Shown piece by piece: positions 34,940 to 44,142 of a DNA stretch of 64,000 bases. Origin of the DNA: Planctomycetota bacterium (GTDB lineage Bacteria > Planctomycetota > UBA1135 > GCA-002686595); the NCBI GenBank assembly GCA_020638835.1, contig JACKHV010000001.1, positions 1,054,001 to 1,118,000 of the forward strand, in the 5' to 3' direction. The notes under the pieces were generated by a model. It made no database searches, was not told where the DNA came from, and saw only the letters and a list, made by a program, of their open reading frames with translations. Position 1 is the stretch's first letter. Each line of letters starts with the position of its first letter. The translations under genes and the position numbers were made by a program.

Positions 34940-35265
34940 GCCCCTGGTTTCCCGCGAAGGTCGCGAAGGGGGTTCTGCGGCACGCGACGCGAGGAGCAAC
35001 CTGCCGCCCCCGGGCAGCTCACGCCAAGGCGCGAAGAAGAACGAACCACGACCCTGCGCGGCCGACGGATCAGAAGCGGAGTCGACCGCTTGCCTCCAGA
35101 GCCAAACGCCTGCCGGCATTCGGCCAAGAGAGCTACGGGCCGTTCGCGGCCGCAGGCCGCGAAGCCGTCGGATGGTCAGCAGCCTCCGGCGCGCCAATCT
35201 GGCCGCCCTAGGGTCTCTTCTCTACGGCTCGAACTCGCATGCGCGTGGTTCGTCCTTCTTCCTTT
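34940..35265 (+). repeat. Dispersed intergenic repeat, copy B (intact reference copy)
   Basis: This is the longest uninterrupted copy. It reads GCCCC..TTTCCCGCGAAGG at 34940, TTCTGCGGCA then CGCGACGCG at 34983-34991, AGCAACCTGC, CCCCCGGGCAGCTCACGCC, and GCGCGAAGAAGAACGAACCA. Then come GCGGCCGACGGATCAGA from 35058 and GTCGACCGCTTG, with a degenerate hairpin after that. A second module, TGGCCGCCCTAGG with CGGCTCGAACTCGC, ends near 35250. The same order is recovered when the two halves around the transposon at 56450-60665 are joined, which defines the insertion site. Confidence 0.75.
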
Positions 35266-35394
35266 CCTTCGTGAACTTCGTGCGAGGTAGATCGACCGCG
35301 CCTTCGGCTCGAACTCTCTCGTTGCGCTTCTTGCGCAAGTGCGTTCCAGGCAGCTGAGAGCTCTCGGCACGGTCAGTTCGCCTCCCACGAAGAA

Positions 35395-35530
35395 CACCGG
35401 GGAAAGGGAGAAGAACGAATCAAGGTTCGGCGCGGCCGACGGATCAGAGGGAGAAGCGACCGCCGGCCTTGGCTTCCAGCCGCAGGACGGCCTTCGGCCG
35501 AGAGCGGTTCGAGAGAAGCGCGGCCGGAGG
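35395..35530 (+). repeat. Dispersed intergenic repeat, copy C
   Basis: This shorter copy contains GAGAAGAACGAATCAAGG, the core GCGGCCGACGGATCAGAGGG from about 35434, GGCTTCCAGCCG, and the perfect hairpin CGGCCTTCGGCCG at 35489-35501 followed by GAGAGCGGTT. The last two elements are shared with copies A and D. It lies downstream of the RND operon end (stop at 35714 on the minus strand) and could serve as its transcription stop. Confidence 0.65.
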
Positions 35531-35713
35531 CCGCGTTGTCGTCGGACGGTCCGTTGGTTTCGGTGCCGGGTTGCGCGTCGAGGTTCGCTTCACTCGGGTC
35601 CGACTCGCCTGCGGTTGGAGTTCGGTCTTTCGCGCCTTCGCGTGAGCTTCTCCGATGTCCGCGCGTGCGGCCGAGGCTGCCCGGACGCTTCACTTGGACG
35701 GCGAGCGCTCGGA

Positions 35714-38700
35714 TCAGGTGCTTTCGACGGGCTTGGTGCTCGTGGTCCTGCGGGAGCCGACGGTGCCGAGGACCCAGCTGCGGTGGCGGGCGAGAGCGTG
35801 GCCGAGGTCGTCCATCAGGGTGTAGGCGAGCGGGACGACCCAGAGGGTGAAGAAGGTGCTGAAGGCCAGGCCGCCGGCGACGCAGGTGGCGAGGGCGCGG
35901 TAGTCGATGCCGTCGGAGGGCGGCTCGGCGACGGTCATCGGCAGGAGGCCGAAGATCGTCGTCATCGCCGTCATCAGGATCGGGCGCACGCGAGAGGCGC
36001 TGCCTTCGACGACGGCTTCGGCGCGTTCGACGCCTTCCAGGCGTAGGCGGTGGATGCGGTCGATCAGGACGATGCCGTTGTTCACGACGACGCCGATCAG
36101 GATGATCACGCCGATCCAGCCGATCGAGTCGAGCACGGTGCCGGTGAGGAGCAGCGTCCAGAGCGCTCCGACGATCGCGAAGGGGATCGTGAAGAGGACG
36201 GAGAAGGGCAGCAGCACCGACTCGAAGAGGATGCCCATCAGCAAGAAGACGAGCACGACCGAGAGGCGCATCGCCATCTTCAGTTCCTCCATCTCCTTCG
36301 CCTGACGGTTCTCGACCGACTCGTCCTCGGCGACGGAGAAGCCGCGCGGGAACTCCATGCCGCGCAGCAGCGCGAGCCCCGTCTCCGAGACCTCGCGCTG
36401 GCGCGACGCCTCTTCGACGCGGCCCTGGATCGAGAAGCTGATCTGTCCGTCGACGCGGCGGATCGACTGTTGGCCCTGGCCGAACTCGAGCGCGGCGAAG
36501 CTGCCCAGCGCCGGCGCGCCGGACTGCGTGTAGATCTCGAGGTTGCGCAGCGTGTCGAGGCCGGCGGTCTGTTCCTCGTCGTAGCCGATGAAGAAGGGGA
36601 TCTCGCGGCCCGGCTCGTGGTAGCGCGGCAGCGCGAATCCGCGCAGCGCCCAGGCGATGTTCTGCAGCGCGATGTCGGCGGTCACGCCGAGGCTCCACGC
36701 CTGTTCGGAGTCGAGCTTGACGCGCACTTGCGGCGGCGTGCCCTGCAGCGGCGAGGTCAGGTCGGTGAGGCCGTCGACCGTCGCGAGCAGGTCCATCGCC
36801 TCGAGACCCAGGCGCTCGAGCTCGTCGGGCTCCGGGCCCTGCAGGCGGAAGGTGACCATCGTCTTCGAGCGAGTGTCGATCGACTCGTCGCCGTAGAAGC
36901 GCGTCGTGTGGCCCGGGACCGTCGGCCAGACCGCCATCAGGTCGCGCCGGACGCGGTCGTACTCATCGCTCTTGAGCGCCTGTGCCCAGTAGAGCGTGAA
37001 GCGCCCGCTGTCGTCGTCGAAGCGCACGGAGTGGTCTTCGAAGCCCCAGTCGTCCTTGTGTTCGTCGAAGAGGTGCTCGTAGCGGCGGAACTCCTCGCTG
37101 GCTTCGCGCAGCGTGAAGTTGTCTTCCAGCTCGACGTGGACTTCCATGCGCGCGCGGCTCTCGTCCTCGCCGAAGGCGGCGATCTCGAGCTTCGACATCG
37201 GGATCGCGACGGAGAAGACGGCGAGCGTCGCGAGCGCGGAGGCTTGGATGCGGTGGAGCAGCGTCCAGGAGAGCAGCGCACGGTTCGACGCGATCAGCAG
37301 GTCGACGAAGGAGTCGATCCCCGCGAGCGAATCGGCCGAGCGGACTGGCGGAGCGAGCGCCGCGCGACGCCAACGCGGCACGCCGACGACAAGCACGCCG
37401 GCACCGACCAGCGCCGCGAACACGACCGTCCCGGCGACGCCCTTCGACTGCTCGCCGAAGGCCTTCGCGCCCGGATACTCGCCCAGCGCGGCGGCGGCGC
37501 CGGACCACTGCACGGCACGCCACACGGCGAAGGCTACGAGCCCGGCCGCCAGCGGCCAGCGCAGCGGGGCGAGCACGCGCAGGGCGGCGCGCTCGACGTG
37601 GTGAGCCGCGCACAGCGCGAGGTGCAGCGGGTGCCGCAGTCCGTCGAGCAGCCAGGTCACGCTGCGCACGGGCACGCGCGCGATCGGCGCGAGTGCCCCG
37701 GCGAGCTTGGACGCCGCCGCGGCGCGCGGACCGATGATGCGCGCCGTGACGACCGGCAGGAAGACGAGCGCGACCATCAAGCTGAACAGCAGCGAGGCGC
37801 ACAGCGGCAATCCCAGCGACCCGAACATGATCCGCATCTGCGGGTTCGAGGTCATGAAGATCAGCGGAAGGAATACGACGACCGTCGTCAGCGTCGCGAG
37901 CGAGACCGCGAGGCCGACGTCGCGGACGCCGGTGCTCGCCGCAAAGCGCGCGTCGAGGCCTTCGTTGTGCAGCCGCACGATGTTCTCGATCACCACGACC
38001 GAGTTGTCGACGAGCATGCCGATGCCCAGCGTGATGCCGGTCATCGTGAGGATGTTGAACGAACCGCCCGTGTAGTAGACGTAGGCCAGCGAGAGCAGTG
38101 CGGAGACGGGGATCGACAGCGCGACGACCAGCGTGACGCGCACGCGACGCAAGAAGAGCAACAGCACGGCGGCTGCCAGCGCGCCGCCCCACAGCGCGGT
38201 CGAGCGCAGCTGCGAGAGCGAGGACTCGATGAAATCGCCCTGCGCGAAGAGCACGTGGAAGGCGAGCTTGCCGCGCGTCGCGGGGTCGCGTTCCAGCTCG
38301 TCGAGCGCCTGCTTCACGCGGTGCGAGACGTCGACGACGTTCGCTTGGTTCTCGCGGCGGATCTCGCCGAAGTACGCGAAGCGGCCGTTGATGCGCGAGA
38401 GCCGGTCGCGCACGCCCTTCGAGCGCACGACGCGGCCGACGTCGGAGATGCGTTGGCCGTTGCCGATGGGGAAGTCCTCGACCTCCTCCAGGTCCTTGAA
38501 GCGCATGTCGGAGCGCAGGAGCACGCGCTGACCGCCGTCGTCGACTTGACCGAGCGGCTGCGTGAAGTTGTCGCGCGCCAGGCGCCCGATCAGTTCGCCC
38601 ACGTCGAGCCGCGACGCCTTGACCTTCTCCTCGTCGAGCCGCACCTCGATCGCGTCGTCGAGCATGCCGTAGATCTGCACGCGCGTGACGCCGTCGACGG

Positions 38701-39211
38701 CCTCGAGCCTGCGCTGCACGACGGTGTCGACCAGATAGTCGGTGTCGGGGCCTTGACTGTCGTAGGTGACGGCGAACCACATCAGCGGCAGCTCGGACTG
38801 GCTCCACGACCAGACGAAGATGCGGTTGACCGTGTCGGGCAGCGTGGGGCGCACGCGCTCGAGGCGGTCGCGCAGCTCGGCCTTGGCGAGCGCCATGTCG
38901 ACGCCCGAGTCGTAGACGACTTCGATGCCGGCCTCGTCGCTCTCCGCGTTCGAGTAGACGTGCGCGATTCCGGACAGCGTGCGGATCTGGTCCTCGATCG
39001 GGCGCACGACTTCGCGCTCGTTCTCCTGCGCGCTGGCGCCGGGGTGGCTGATCCAGACGTAGAGTTCGTTGCTGGATAGCCCGCTGGGCATCATCTCGAG
39101 CGGGATGCGCACGTAGGCGATCACGCCGACGACGAGCAGCGTCAGGAAGGCGACGAACAGTCCTACGGGCCGGTCGACGGCGAGTCGGTAGAAGCCGCGC
39201 GGCGCGTTCAA
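35714..39211 (-). CDS. RND efflux transporter, second inner-membrane subunit
   Basis: A TTG at 39211 overlaps the stop of the first RND gene (TTGA) and gives 1165 residues. The usual RND order is seen: helix 1, porter domain, and helices 2-6 with GGSFNILTMTGITLGIGMLVDNSVVVIENI. That segment carries the GxxxDN motif on helix 4 used for proton relay. Then come the second porter domain and helices 8-12 with GVVVNNGIVLIDRIHRLR. Between helices 6 and 7 is an insertion of about 150 residues with two extra hydrophobic segments. Together with the preceding gene it resembles MdtBC-type hetero-oligomeric pumps of the AcrB/CusA superfamily. Substrate unknown. Confidence 0.9.
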   Translation of the reverse strand: MNAPRGFYRLAVDRPVGLFVAFLTLLVVGVIAYVRIPLEMMPSGLSSNELYVWISHPGASAQENEREVVRPIEDQIRTLSGIAHVYSNAESDEAGIEVVYDSGVDMALAKAELRDRLERVRPTLPDTVNRIFVWSWSQSELPLMWFAVTYDSQGPDTDYLVDTVVQRRLEAVDGVTRVQIYGMLDDAIEVRLDEEKVKASRLDVGELIGRLARDNFTQPLGQVDDGGQRVLLRSDMRFKDLEEVEDFPIGNGQRISDVGRVVRSKGVRDRLSRINGRFAYFGEIRRENQANVVDVSHRVKQALDELERDPATRGKLAFHVLFAQGDFIESSLSQLRSTALWGGALAAAVLLLFLRRVRVTLVVALSIPVSALLSLAYVYYTGGSFNILTMTGITLGIGMLVDNSVVVIENIVRLHNEGLDARFAASTGVRDVGLAVSLATLTTVVVFLPLIFMTSNPQMRIMFGSLGLPLCASLLFSLMVALVFLPVVTARIIGPRAAAASKLAGALAPIARVPVRSVTWLLDGLRHPLHLALCAAHHVERAALRVLAPLRWPLAAGLVAFAVWRAVQWSGAAAALGEYPGAKAFGEQSKGVAGTVVFAALVGAGVLVVGVPRWRRAALAPPVRSADSLAGIDSFVDLLIASNRALLSWTLLHRIQASALATLAVFSVAIPMSKLEIAAFGEDESRARMEVHVELEDNFTLREASEEFRRYEHLFDEHKDDWGFEDHSVRFDDDSGRFTLYWAQALKSDEYDRVRRDLMAVWPTVPGHTTRFYGDESIDTRSKTMVTFRLQGPEPDELERLGLEAMDLLATVDGLTDLTSPLQGTPPQVRVKLDSEQAWSLGVTADIALQNIAWALRGFALPRYHEPGREIPFFIGYDEEQTAGLDTLRNLEIYTQSGAPALGSFAALEFGQGQQSIRRVDGQISFSIQGRVEEASRQREVSETGLALLRGMEFPRGFSVAEDESVENRQAKEMEELKMAMRLSVVLVFLLMGILFESVLLPFSVLFTIPFAIVGALWTLLLTGTVLDSIGWIGVIILIGVVVNNGIVLIDRIHRLRLEGVERAEAVVEGSASRVRPILMTAMTTIFGLLPMTVAEPPSDGIDYRALATCVAGGLAFSTFFTLWVVPLAYTLMDDLGHALARHRSWVLGTVGSRRTTSTKPVEST

Positions 39212-42200
39212 GGCGCGACCTCCCCGCGGTGCGCCTGGCGGTAGACGATCGAATAGACGACGGGGATCAAGACCAGCGTGAGCGCCGTCGAGCTCGCCAG
39301 GCCGGCGATCACGGTGATCGCCATCGGCGCGCGGATCTCGGAGCCGGCGCCGGTCGCCAGTTGGTCGAGCAGCGGCAGGCCGTCGAGCCAACCGGTCAGC
39401 GGCAGCAGGCCGAGCGCCGTCGTCAGCGTCGTCATCAGGATCGGGCGCAGGCGCGCGCGGCCGGCTTCCTCGATCGACTCGTGGAGCGGCATGCCCGCGC
39501 GCCGTTGCTGGTTGATGCGGTCGACGAGCACGATCGCGTTGTTCACCACGATGCCCGCCAGCAGGATCGCGCCGATGAACACGATCACCGACAGCGGGAT
39601 GCCGAGCAGGTCGAGCGTGAACACCACGCCGACGCCGGCGAGCGGCACGGTCAGCATGATGATCAAGGGCTGCACGAGCGACTCGAACTGACTGGCCATC
39701 ACGACGTAGACCAGGAAGATCGCGAGCAGCAGCGCGGCGATCATGCTGGTGCGGCCGGCGTCGAGTTCGCGCTTCTGACCGCCGAGCTCGACGAAGATGT
39801 CGTCGGGCGTCTCGAGGCCCGCGAGCGAGTCCTCGATCTCCGCGTTGAGGCCGCCGAGGTCGAGGCCTGTCCCGCTGGCCGAGACGACGACGGCGCGGCT
39901 GTTGCCGATGCGGCGGATCTCGGCGGGGCCGCGCACGAGTTCGACGCGCGCGACGCTGGAGAGCGGCAGCGGGCGCGGGGACTCCGGGTTGACCGACAGC
40001 TCGAGCACTTCTTCGAGCGTCGCCAGGTAGGCCTCGTCGCCCTGCACGCGGATGTCGATGCGGTCGTCGCCGTCGGTGAGGCGCGTCGAGACCTCGCCGA
40101 GCAGCTGGCTGCGCAGCAGGTTCGAGACCGTGCCGAGGTCGAGGCCGTACTCGAGCGTCTTCTCGCGGTCGAAGACGACGCGCGCCTCGGGGTGGCCGAC
40201 GCGCATCGTCGAGCGCACGTCGGTCAGGTCGCGGAGCGCCGAGATGCGCGCCTCCACCTCGCTCGCGATCTCGCCCATGCGGTCGAGGTCGTGGCCGGTC
40301 ACCTCGACGGCGAGCGGTGCGTCGATCACGAAGGGCGTCGGGCGCGAGACGTCGACGGAGCGCACTTCGGGGTGCGACTCGAGGATGCGTCGCACGCGCG
40401 TGAGCACTTCGTCCTCGCCGGCGGCGTCCGTCCCCGGCGCGAGGCGCACCGTCATGCGCCCGGTGTGTTCGCCCTCGATGTCGCGCGTGAGCGTGTCCGC
40501 TTCGACGCCGGTGATCAGCGCGGTCAGCGCGACTTCGTCGAGCGCACCGACCTCTCGGGCGAGGTCGCGCAACACGCGGTCCGTGTTGGCGAGCGGACTG
40601 TCCACCGAGAGTCCGACGTGCGCGGTGAACTCGCCCTGGTGGATCTCGGGCAGCAGCTCGAGCCCGAGGTCTCCGACGCGCGCGAAGGCCGCCCAGCCGA
40701 GCACGCCGGTCGCGAGCAGCACGACGATCGGATGCCGCAGGGACGCGCGCAGCGCCAGCGGGTAGCCGCGTTCCAGCGCGCCCCAGCCGAGGTCGAACAG
40801 CGCGCGGAACGGCCACGTCGCCCAGTACACGACGCGCCCGATCAGCCCGAAGAGGTAGAGCCCGACCATCGTCGCGCCGGCGAGGATCCACAGCACCGCC
40901 CGGCCGACGACCGTCAGCACGTCGGCGACGCCCGTCGACCACGACCACGCGAGCCCCGCGTACGGCAGCGGCGGGCGCGCCGTCGCCGCGGCGGGGAGTC
41001 CGCCGGCCAGGAACGGCCGCGAGGCGAGCATCGGGATGAAGAGCACCGCGACGAGCAGCGAGACGAGCAGCGACGACACGACGGTCAGCGCCTGGTCGCC
41101 GAAGATCTGCCCAGCGATGCCGTGCACGAAGACGATGGGGGCGAAGACGGCGACGGTCGTCAGCGTCGAGGCGACGATCGCGCCCGAGACCTCGCGCACG
41201 CCGCGCAGCGCGGCGTCCCTCAAGCCGTCGCCTTCCTCGCGGCAGCGCGTGATCGACTCGAGCACGACGATCGCGTTGTCGACGAGCATACCGATGCCGA
41301 GCGCGAGGCCACCCAGCGACATGATGTTGAGCGACACTCCCGCGCGGAACATCGGTGCGAAGGTCACGATCACCGAGATCGGGATCGCGAGCGCGACGAT
41401 GACCGTCGTCGACAGCCGGCGCAGGAAGAACCACATCACGACGACCGCGAGCACGGCGCCGATGATCGCCGACGAGCGCACGTCGTCGATCGCCGAGCGG
41501 ATGAAGTTCGACTGGTCGGAGAGTACCTCGATCGTCGCCTCGCGGCGCAGGCGCCACGCCAAGTAGTTCTCCTTGCCGCGGTCCTCGAAGCGGCCGCCGC
41601 CGGCGCGGTCTTCGCCCTTCTCGACGAGTTCTGCCGTGTGAGCGCGCTGCTCGTCCGTGCCGAAGATCGCGAGCTTCACGTTGTCCGCGACTTCGACGAT
41701 GTTCGCGCCCGCCTCGCGGTAGACGGCGATCTCGACGGCTTCGGAGTCGCCGAGCCGCGTCACCACCTCGCGCTTCTTGTAGGTGCGCTCGACCGTCGCG
41801 ACCTCGCCAAGGCGCACCGACGTCTCGCCGCGACGCACGATCGGCAGCTGCTCGATGTCGGTGAGGTCCTCGAACTCGTTCAGCGTGCGCACGAGGAAGC
41901 TCGTGGAGCCCTCGAGGATCGCCCCGCCCGATGCGTTCAGGTTCTCGGCCGCGAGACGCTGCGCAATGCTGGAGAGGTCGATCGAGCGCGCTTCGAGCTT
42001 CTTCGGGTCGACGCGCACGCGGACCTCTTCCTCGAGGCCGCCGCGTACCTGCACCGCCGCGACGCCGGCCATCGTCTCGAGCTCGCGCTTCAGCTTGTTC
42101 TCCGCGATCCAACGCAGCTGGATCAGTTCGGAGTCCGTGCCGCGCGCCGCGCCGGGGGGCGCGCTGACGCCGATGCGCAGCGTCGGGTCGAGGTTCGGGT

Positions 42201-42630
42201 CGTAGCGCAGGATGATCGGGCGCTCGGAGCCGGACGGCAGGAACAAGCTGTCGAGCTTGTCGCGCACGTCCTGCACCGCGAAGGTCATGTCCGCGCCCCA
42301 CTGGTACTCGAGCACGACGTCCGAGTAGCCCGCGCGGCTGACCGAGCTCGTGCGCACCAGGTTCGGCAGCGTCGCGAGCGATTCCTGGATGCGCACCGAC
42401 ACGCGATCCTCGATGTCTTCGGGAGCCGCGCCGGGCCATGCGGTGCGCACGGTGAGCGTCGGGTAGCTGATCTCCGGCAGCAGGTCCATCGGCAGCCGCT
42501 TGAGCGACACGAGTCCGAAGACCGCGATGGCGATCATGAACATCGTGATCGCGACCGGGCGCGACGTGACGAAGGCGAGCCCGCCGCGCCGGGCGGCATC
42601 GCTCGTGGAGGACTGCGTCGCTTCGCTCAC
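39208..42630 (-). CDS. RND efflux transporter, first inner-membrane subunit
   Basis: From GTG 42630, overlapping the membrane-fusion gene stop, the product has 1140 residues. It opens with RPVAITMFMIAIAVFGLVSLKRLPMDLLPEISYPTL at residues 24-59, typical of AcrB-like pumps. Helix 4 has LGGLALGIGMLVDNAIVVLESITR with the conserved Asp. The C-terminal half has GIVVNNAIVLVDRINQQRRAG. As in its partner, an extra hydrophobic insertion (about 100 residues, with AVLWILAGATMVGLYLFGLIG) lies before the second half. It is proton-motive-force driven and drug or lipid exporting by family; the actual cargo is unknown. Confidence 0.93.
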   Translation of the reverse strand: MSEATQSSTSDAARRGGLAFVTSRPVAITMFMIAIAVFGLVSLKRLPMDLLPEISYPTLTVRTAWPGAAPEDIEDRVSVRIQESLATLPNLVRTSSVSRAGYSDVVLEYQWGADMTFAVQDVRDKLDSLFLPSGSERPIILRYDPNLDPTLRIGVSAPPGAARGTDSELIQLRWIAENKLKRELETMAGVAAVQVRGGLEEEVRVRVDPKKLEARSIDLSSIAQRLAAENLNASGGAILEGSTSFLVRTLNEFEDLTDIEQLPIVRRGETSVRLGEVATVERTYKKREVVTRLGDSEAVEIAVYREAGANIVEVADNVKLAIFGTDEQRAHTAELVEKGEDRAGGGRFEDRGKENYLAWRLRREATIEVLSDQSNFIRSAIDDVRSSAIIGAVLAVVVMWFFLRRLSTTVIVALAIPISVIVTFAPMFRAGVSLNIMSLGGLALGIGMLVDNAIVVLESITRCREEGDGLRDAALRGVREVSGAIVASTLTTVAVFAPIVFVHGIAGQIFGDQALTVVSSLLVSLLVAVLFIPMLASRPFLAGGLPAAATARPPLPYAGLAWSWSTGVADVLTVVGRAVLWILAGATMVGLYLFGLIGRVVYWATWPFRALFDLGWGALERGYPLALRASLRHPIVVLLATGVLGWAAFARVGDLGLELLPEIHQGEFTAHVGLSVDSPLANTDRVLRDLAREVGALDEVALTALITGVEADTLTRDIEGEHTGRMTVRLAPGTDAAGEDEVLTRVRRILESHPEVRSVDVSRPTPFVIDAPLAVEVTGHDLDRMGEIASEVEARISALRDLTDVRSTMRVGHPEARVVFDREKTLEYGLDLGTVSNLLRSQLLGEVSTRLTDGDDRIDIRVQGDEAYLATLEEVLELSVNPESPRPLPLSSVARVELVRGPAEIRRIGNSRAVVVSASGTGLDLGGLNAEIEDSLAGLETPDDIFVELGGQKRELDAGRTSMIAALLLAIFLVYVVMASQFESLVQPLIIMLTVPLAGVGVVFTLDLLGIPLSVIVFIGAILLAGIVVNNAIVLVDRINQQRRAGMPLHESIEEAGRARLRPILMTTLTTALGLLPLTGWLDGLPLLDQLATGAGSEIRAPMAITVIAGLASSTALTLVLIPVVYSIVYRQAHRGEVAP

Positions 42631-44063
42631 TCGTCCTGCTGGTCGGCGTCCGCGGCCTCGGAGTCGTCCTGCGGAACGTCCAGCGACGCGTCGTCCGGCA
42701 GGGTCGCCTCCGTCGTGTCATCGTCGGCGGGCGCTTCGTCCTCGCTGCGCAGCGTGGCGTCCTCGTGCTTGGCGCCGTGCGTCGTCTCGACCGCGGCTAC
42801 GCGCGTCACTTGCACCTCGTCGCCGTCCTCGAGGTCGCGGTTGCCGACGATCACGACGTCCTCACCGGCCTCGAGCGTGAAGCCGTCGTGCGGGAGCACC
42901 TCGACGTAGTCGTCGTCGGAGAAAGCTTCGTCCACGACGACGCGCGCGGCGCGGCCGTTGCGCACGGCGAAGACGACGCTGGTCTCGCCCTCGCGGCGCA
43001 GCGCGCGCTTCGAGACGACCAGCGCGTTCGGGTGGCGTTGCGTCACGACGTAGAGGCGCACGAGCATGCCCGGAAGCAAGCGCACGCCGTGCTGGACCGC
43101 GTCGACGTCCACCGTCACGCGGAACGAGCCGGATTCGGGGTCGATGTCGGGCGAGACGCGCAGGATGCGGCCGTCGAACTCGTAGCCGGGCAGCGCTTCG
43201 GCGCGGACCGTCACGGACAGCGTCGCGCGGGTGGGGTGGCCGTCGTCGTCGACGTGACCGGTGAACAGAGCGAGCTCGCGCTGCGGACGGAAGAACTCCG
43301 CGCGCAGGTCGTCGAGGTCGACGAGCACGAACGCTTCGCTCGCCATCGTCAATTGGTCGCCGACGCGCACCGCGCGCTTCGCGATCGTCCCGCGGATCGG
43401 CGCGCGCAGCTCGGTGAAGGACTCGTTGAGCTGAGCGCGCTCCAGCTCCAGTTCCGCCTTGGCGTGGTTCGTCTCGGCCGTCTGCGCGTCGATGCGCGCG
43501 GTCTCGAGCGCGAGCTGCGCTTGTTCCAGCTCGCTGCGCGCGGTGTCGCGGTTCAGCTCGAGCTGGTCGAGGTCCTGCGCGGAGATCAGGTTCTCGCCCT
43601 CGTTGCGCTCGAACACAGCCTTCGCGTTCTCGAAGGCGAAGCGCGAGCCTTCGATGCGCGCTTCCGCCTCGCGGATCATCACCTCGGCGCGCGCGACGGC
43701 ATGCGCGGACTCGGAGACGGCGACTTCGGCCTCGCGCAGCGCGACGTGGACCTCGCGTGGGTCGAGCTTCGCGAGCACGGCGCCGGGTTCGACCGCGTCG
43801 CCCTCCTCGGCGAGTACTTCGATCACTTCGCCGCCGATGCGCGGCGAGATCGTGACGCGGCGCTCGCTCGCGAGGTTCGTGGTCGTCTCGAGCGCGGCGA
43901 CCATCTCGCGGCGGACGGCCGGAAGGACGCGGACGCGCGTCGGTTCGCGGCGCTTGACGGCTCCGGGAGTCTCGGCCGCATCGGCGTCGGTCCCGACTTC
44001 GACGCTGCACGCGGCGAAGAGGAGAGGTGCCGCCAGCAGCAGCGTGAGGGTGCGAGAGGACAT
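42627..44063 (-). CDS. RND periplasmic adaptor (membrane-fusion lipoprotein)
   Basis: ATG 44063 gives 478 residues. The start MSSRTLTLLLAAPLLFAAC is a lipoprotein signal with the lipobox LFAAC at residues 15-19, so the adaptor is anchored by a lipid. The barrel-sandwich halves are RVTISPRIGGEVIEVLAEEGDAVEPGAVLAKLD and ELRAPIRGTIAKRAVRVGDQL (motifs at about residues 70-102 and 215-236), separated by a long alpha-helical hairpin rich in Glu/Ala. A C-terminal acidic tail of about 45 residues (DEAPADDDTTE...) is unusual and probably disordered. It links the two RND subunits to an outer-membrane channel not encoded here. Confidence 0.9.
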   Translation of the reverse strand: MSSRTLTLLLAAPLLFAACSVEVGTDADAAETPGAVKRREPTRVRVLPAVRREMVAALETTTNLASERRVTISPRIGGEVIEVLAEEGDAVEPGAVLAKLDPREVHVALREAEVAVSESAHAVARAEVMIREAEARIEGSRFAFENAKAVFERNEGENLISAQDLDQLELNRDTARSELEQAQLALETARIDAQTAETNHAKAELELERAQLNESFTELRAPIRGTIAKRAVRVGDQLTMASEAFVLVDLDDLRAEFFRPQRELALFTGHVDDDGHPTRATLSVTVRAEALPGYEFDGRILRVSPDIDPESGSFRVTVDVDAVQHGVRLLPGMLVRLYVVTQRHPNALVVSKRALRREGETSVVFAVRNGRAARVVVDEAFSDDDYVEVLPHDGFTLEAGEDVVIVGNRDLEDGDEVQVTRVAAVETTHGAKHEDATLRSEDEAPADDDTTEATLPDDASLDVPQDDSEAADADQQDE

Positions 44064-44129
44064 GGGGGAGCCGATGAGCGGGAGCGGATTGTTGGGGACG
44101 GCGACGGGGAACCGCGTGAGCGGCGGCGC

Positions 44130-44135
44130 TACACT
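44130..44135 (+). promoter_or_regulatory. Putative -10 element of moeA
   Basis: TACACT ends 7 nt before the moeA ATG within the 79 bp divergent gap shared with the efflux operon. If it is used, the mRNA would begin at or next to the start codon, giving a leaderless or nearly leaderless message. No strong -35 is seen. Confidence 0.35.
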
Positions 44136-44142
44136 GCCGCCC

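Larger units (their letters stand above)
34743..35713. other. 971 bp non-coding region with two dispersed-repeat copies
   Basis: No credible gene is present on either strand; frames that remain open here only continue shadows of flanking genes. The first about 200 bp must carry the promoter for the operon starting at 34742, but no strong hexamers stand out. Repeat copy B occupies about 34940-35265 and copy C about 35395-35530. Between and after them are AT-richer tracts with several CTTCTTGCGC and CTCTCG-type short palindromes. The segment ends at the stop of the RND gene at 35714. Confidence 0.7.

Noticed and set aside
34134..35357. A 407-codon plus-strand frame running into the non-coding region
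   Set aside because: Its first part is antisense to the GT2 gene and the rest crosses repeat copy B; no domain or codon signal is present.
36050..39079. A plus-strand open frame of 1009 codons opposite the RND gene
   Set aside because: It is the antisense shadow of a gene with clear RND motifs; the composition (Arg, His, Val, Glu runs) is that of reversed GC-rich codons. The same holds for 39229-42909 and 5431-8457.
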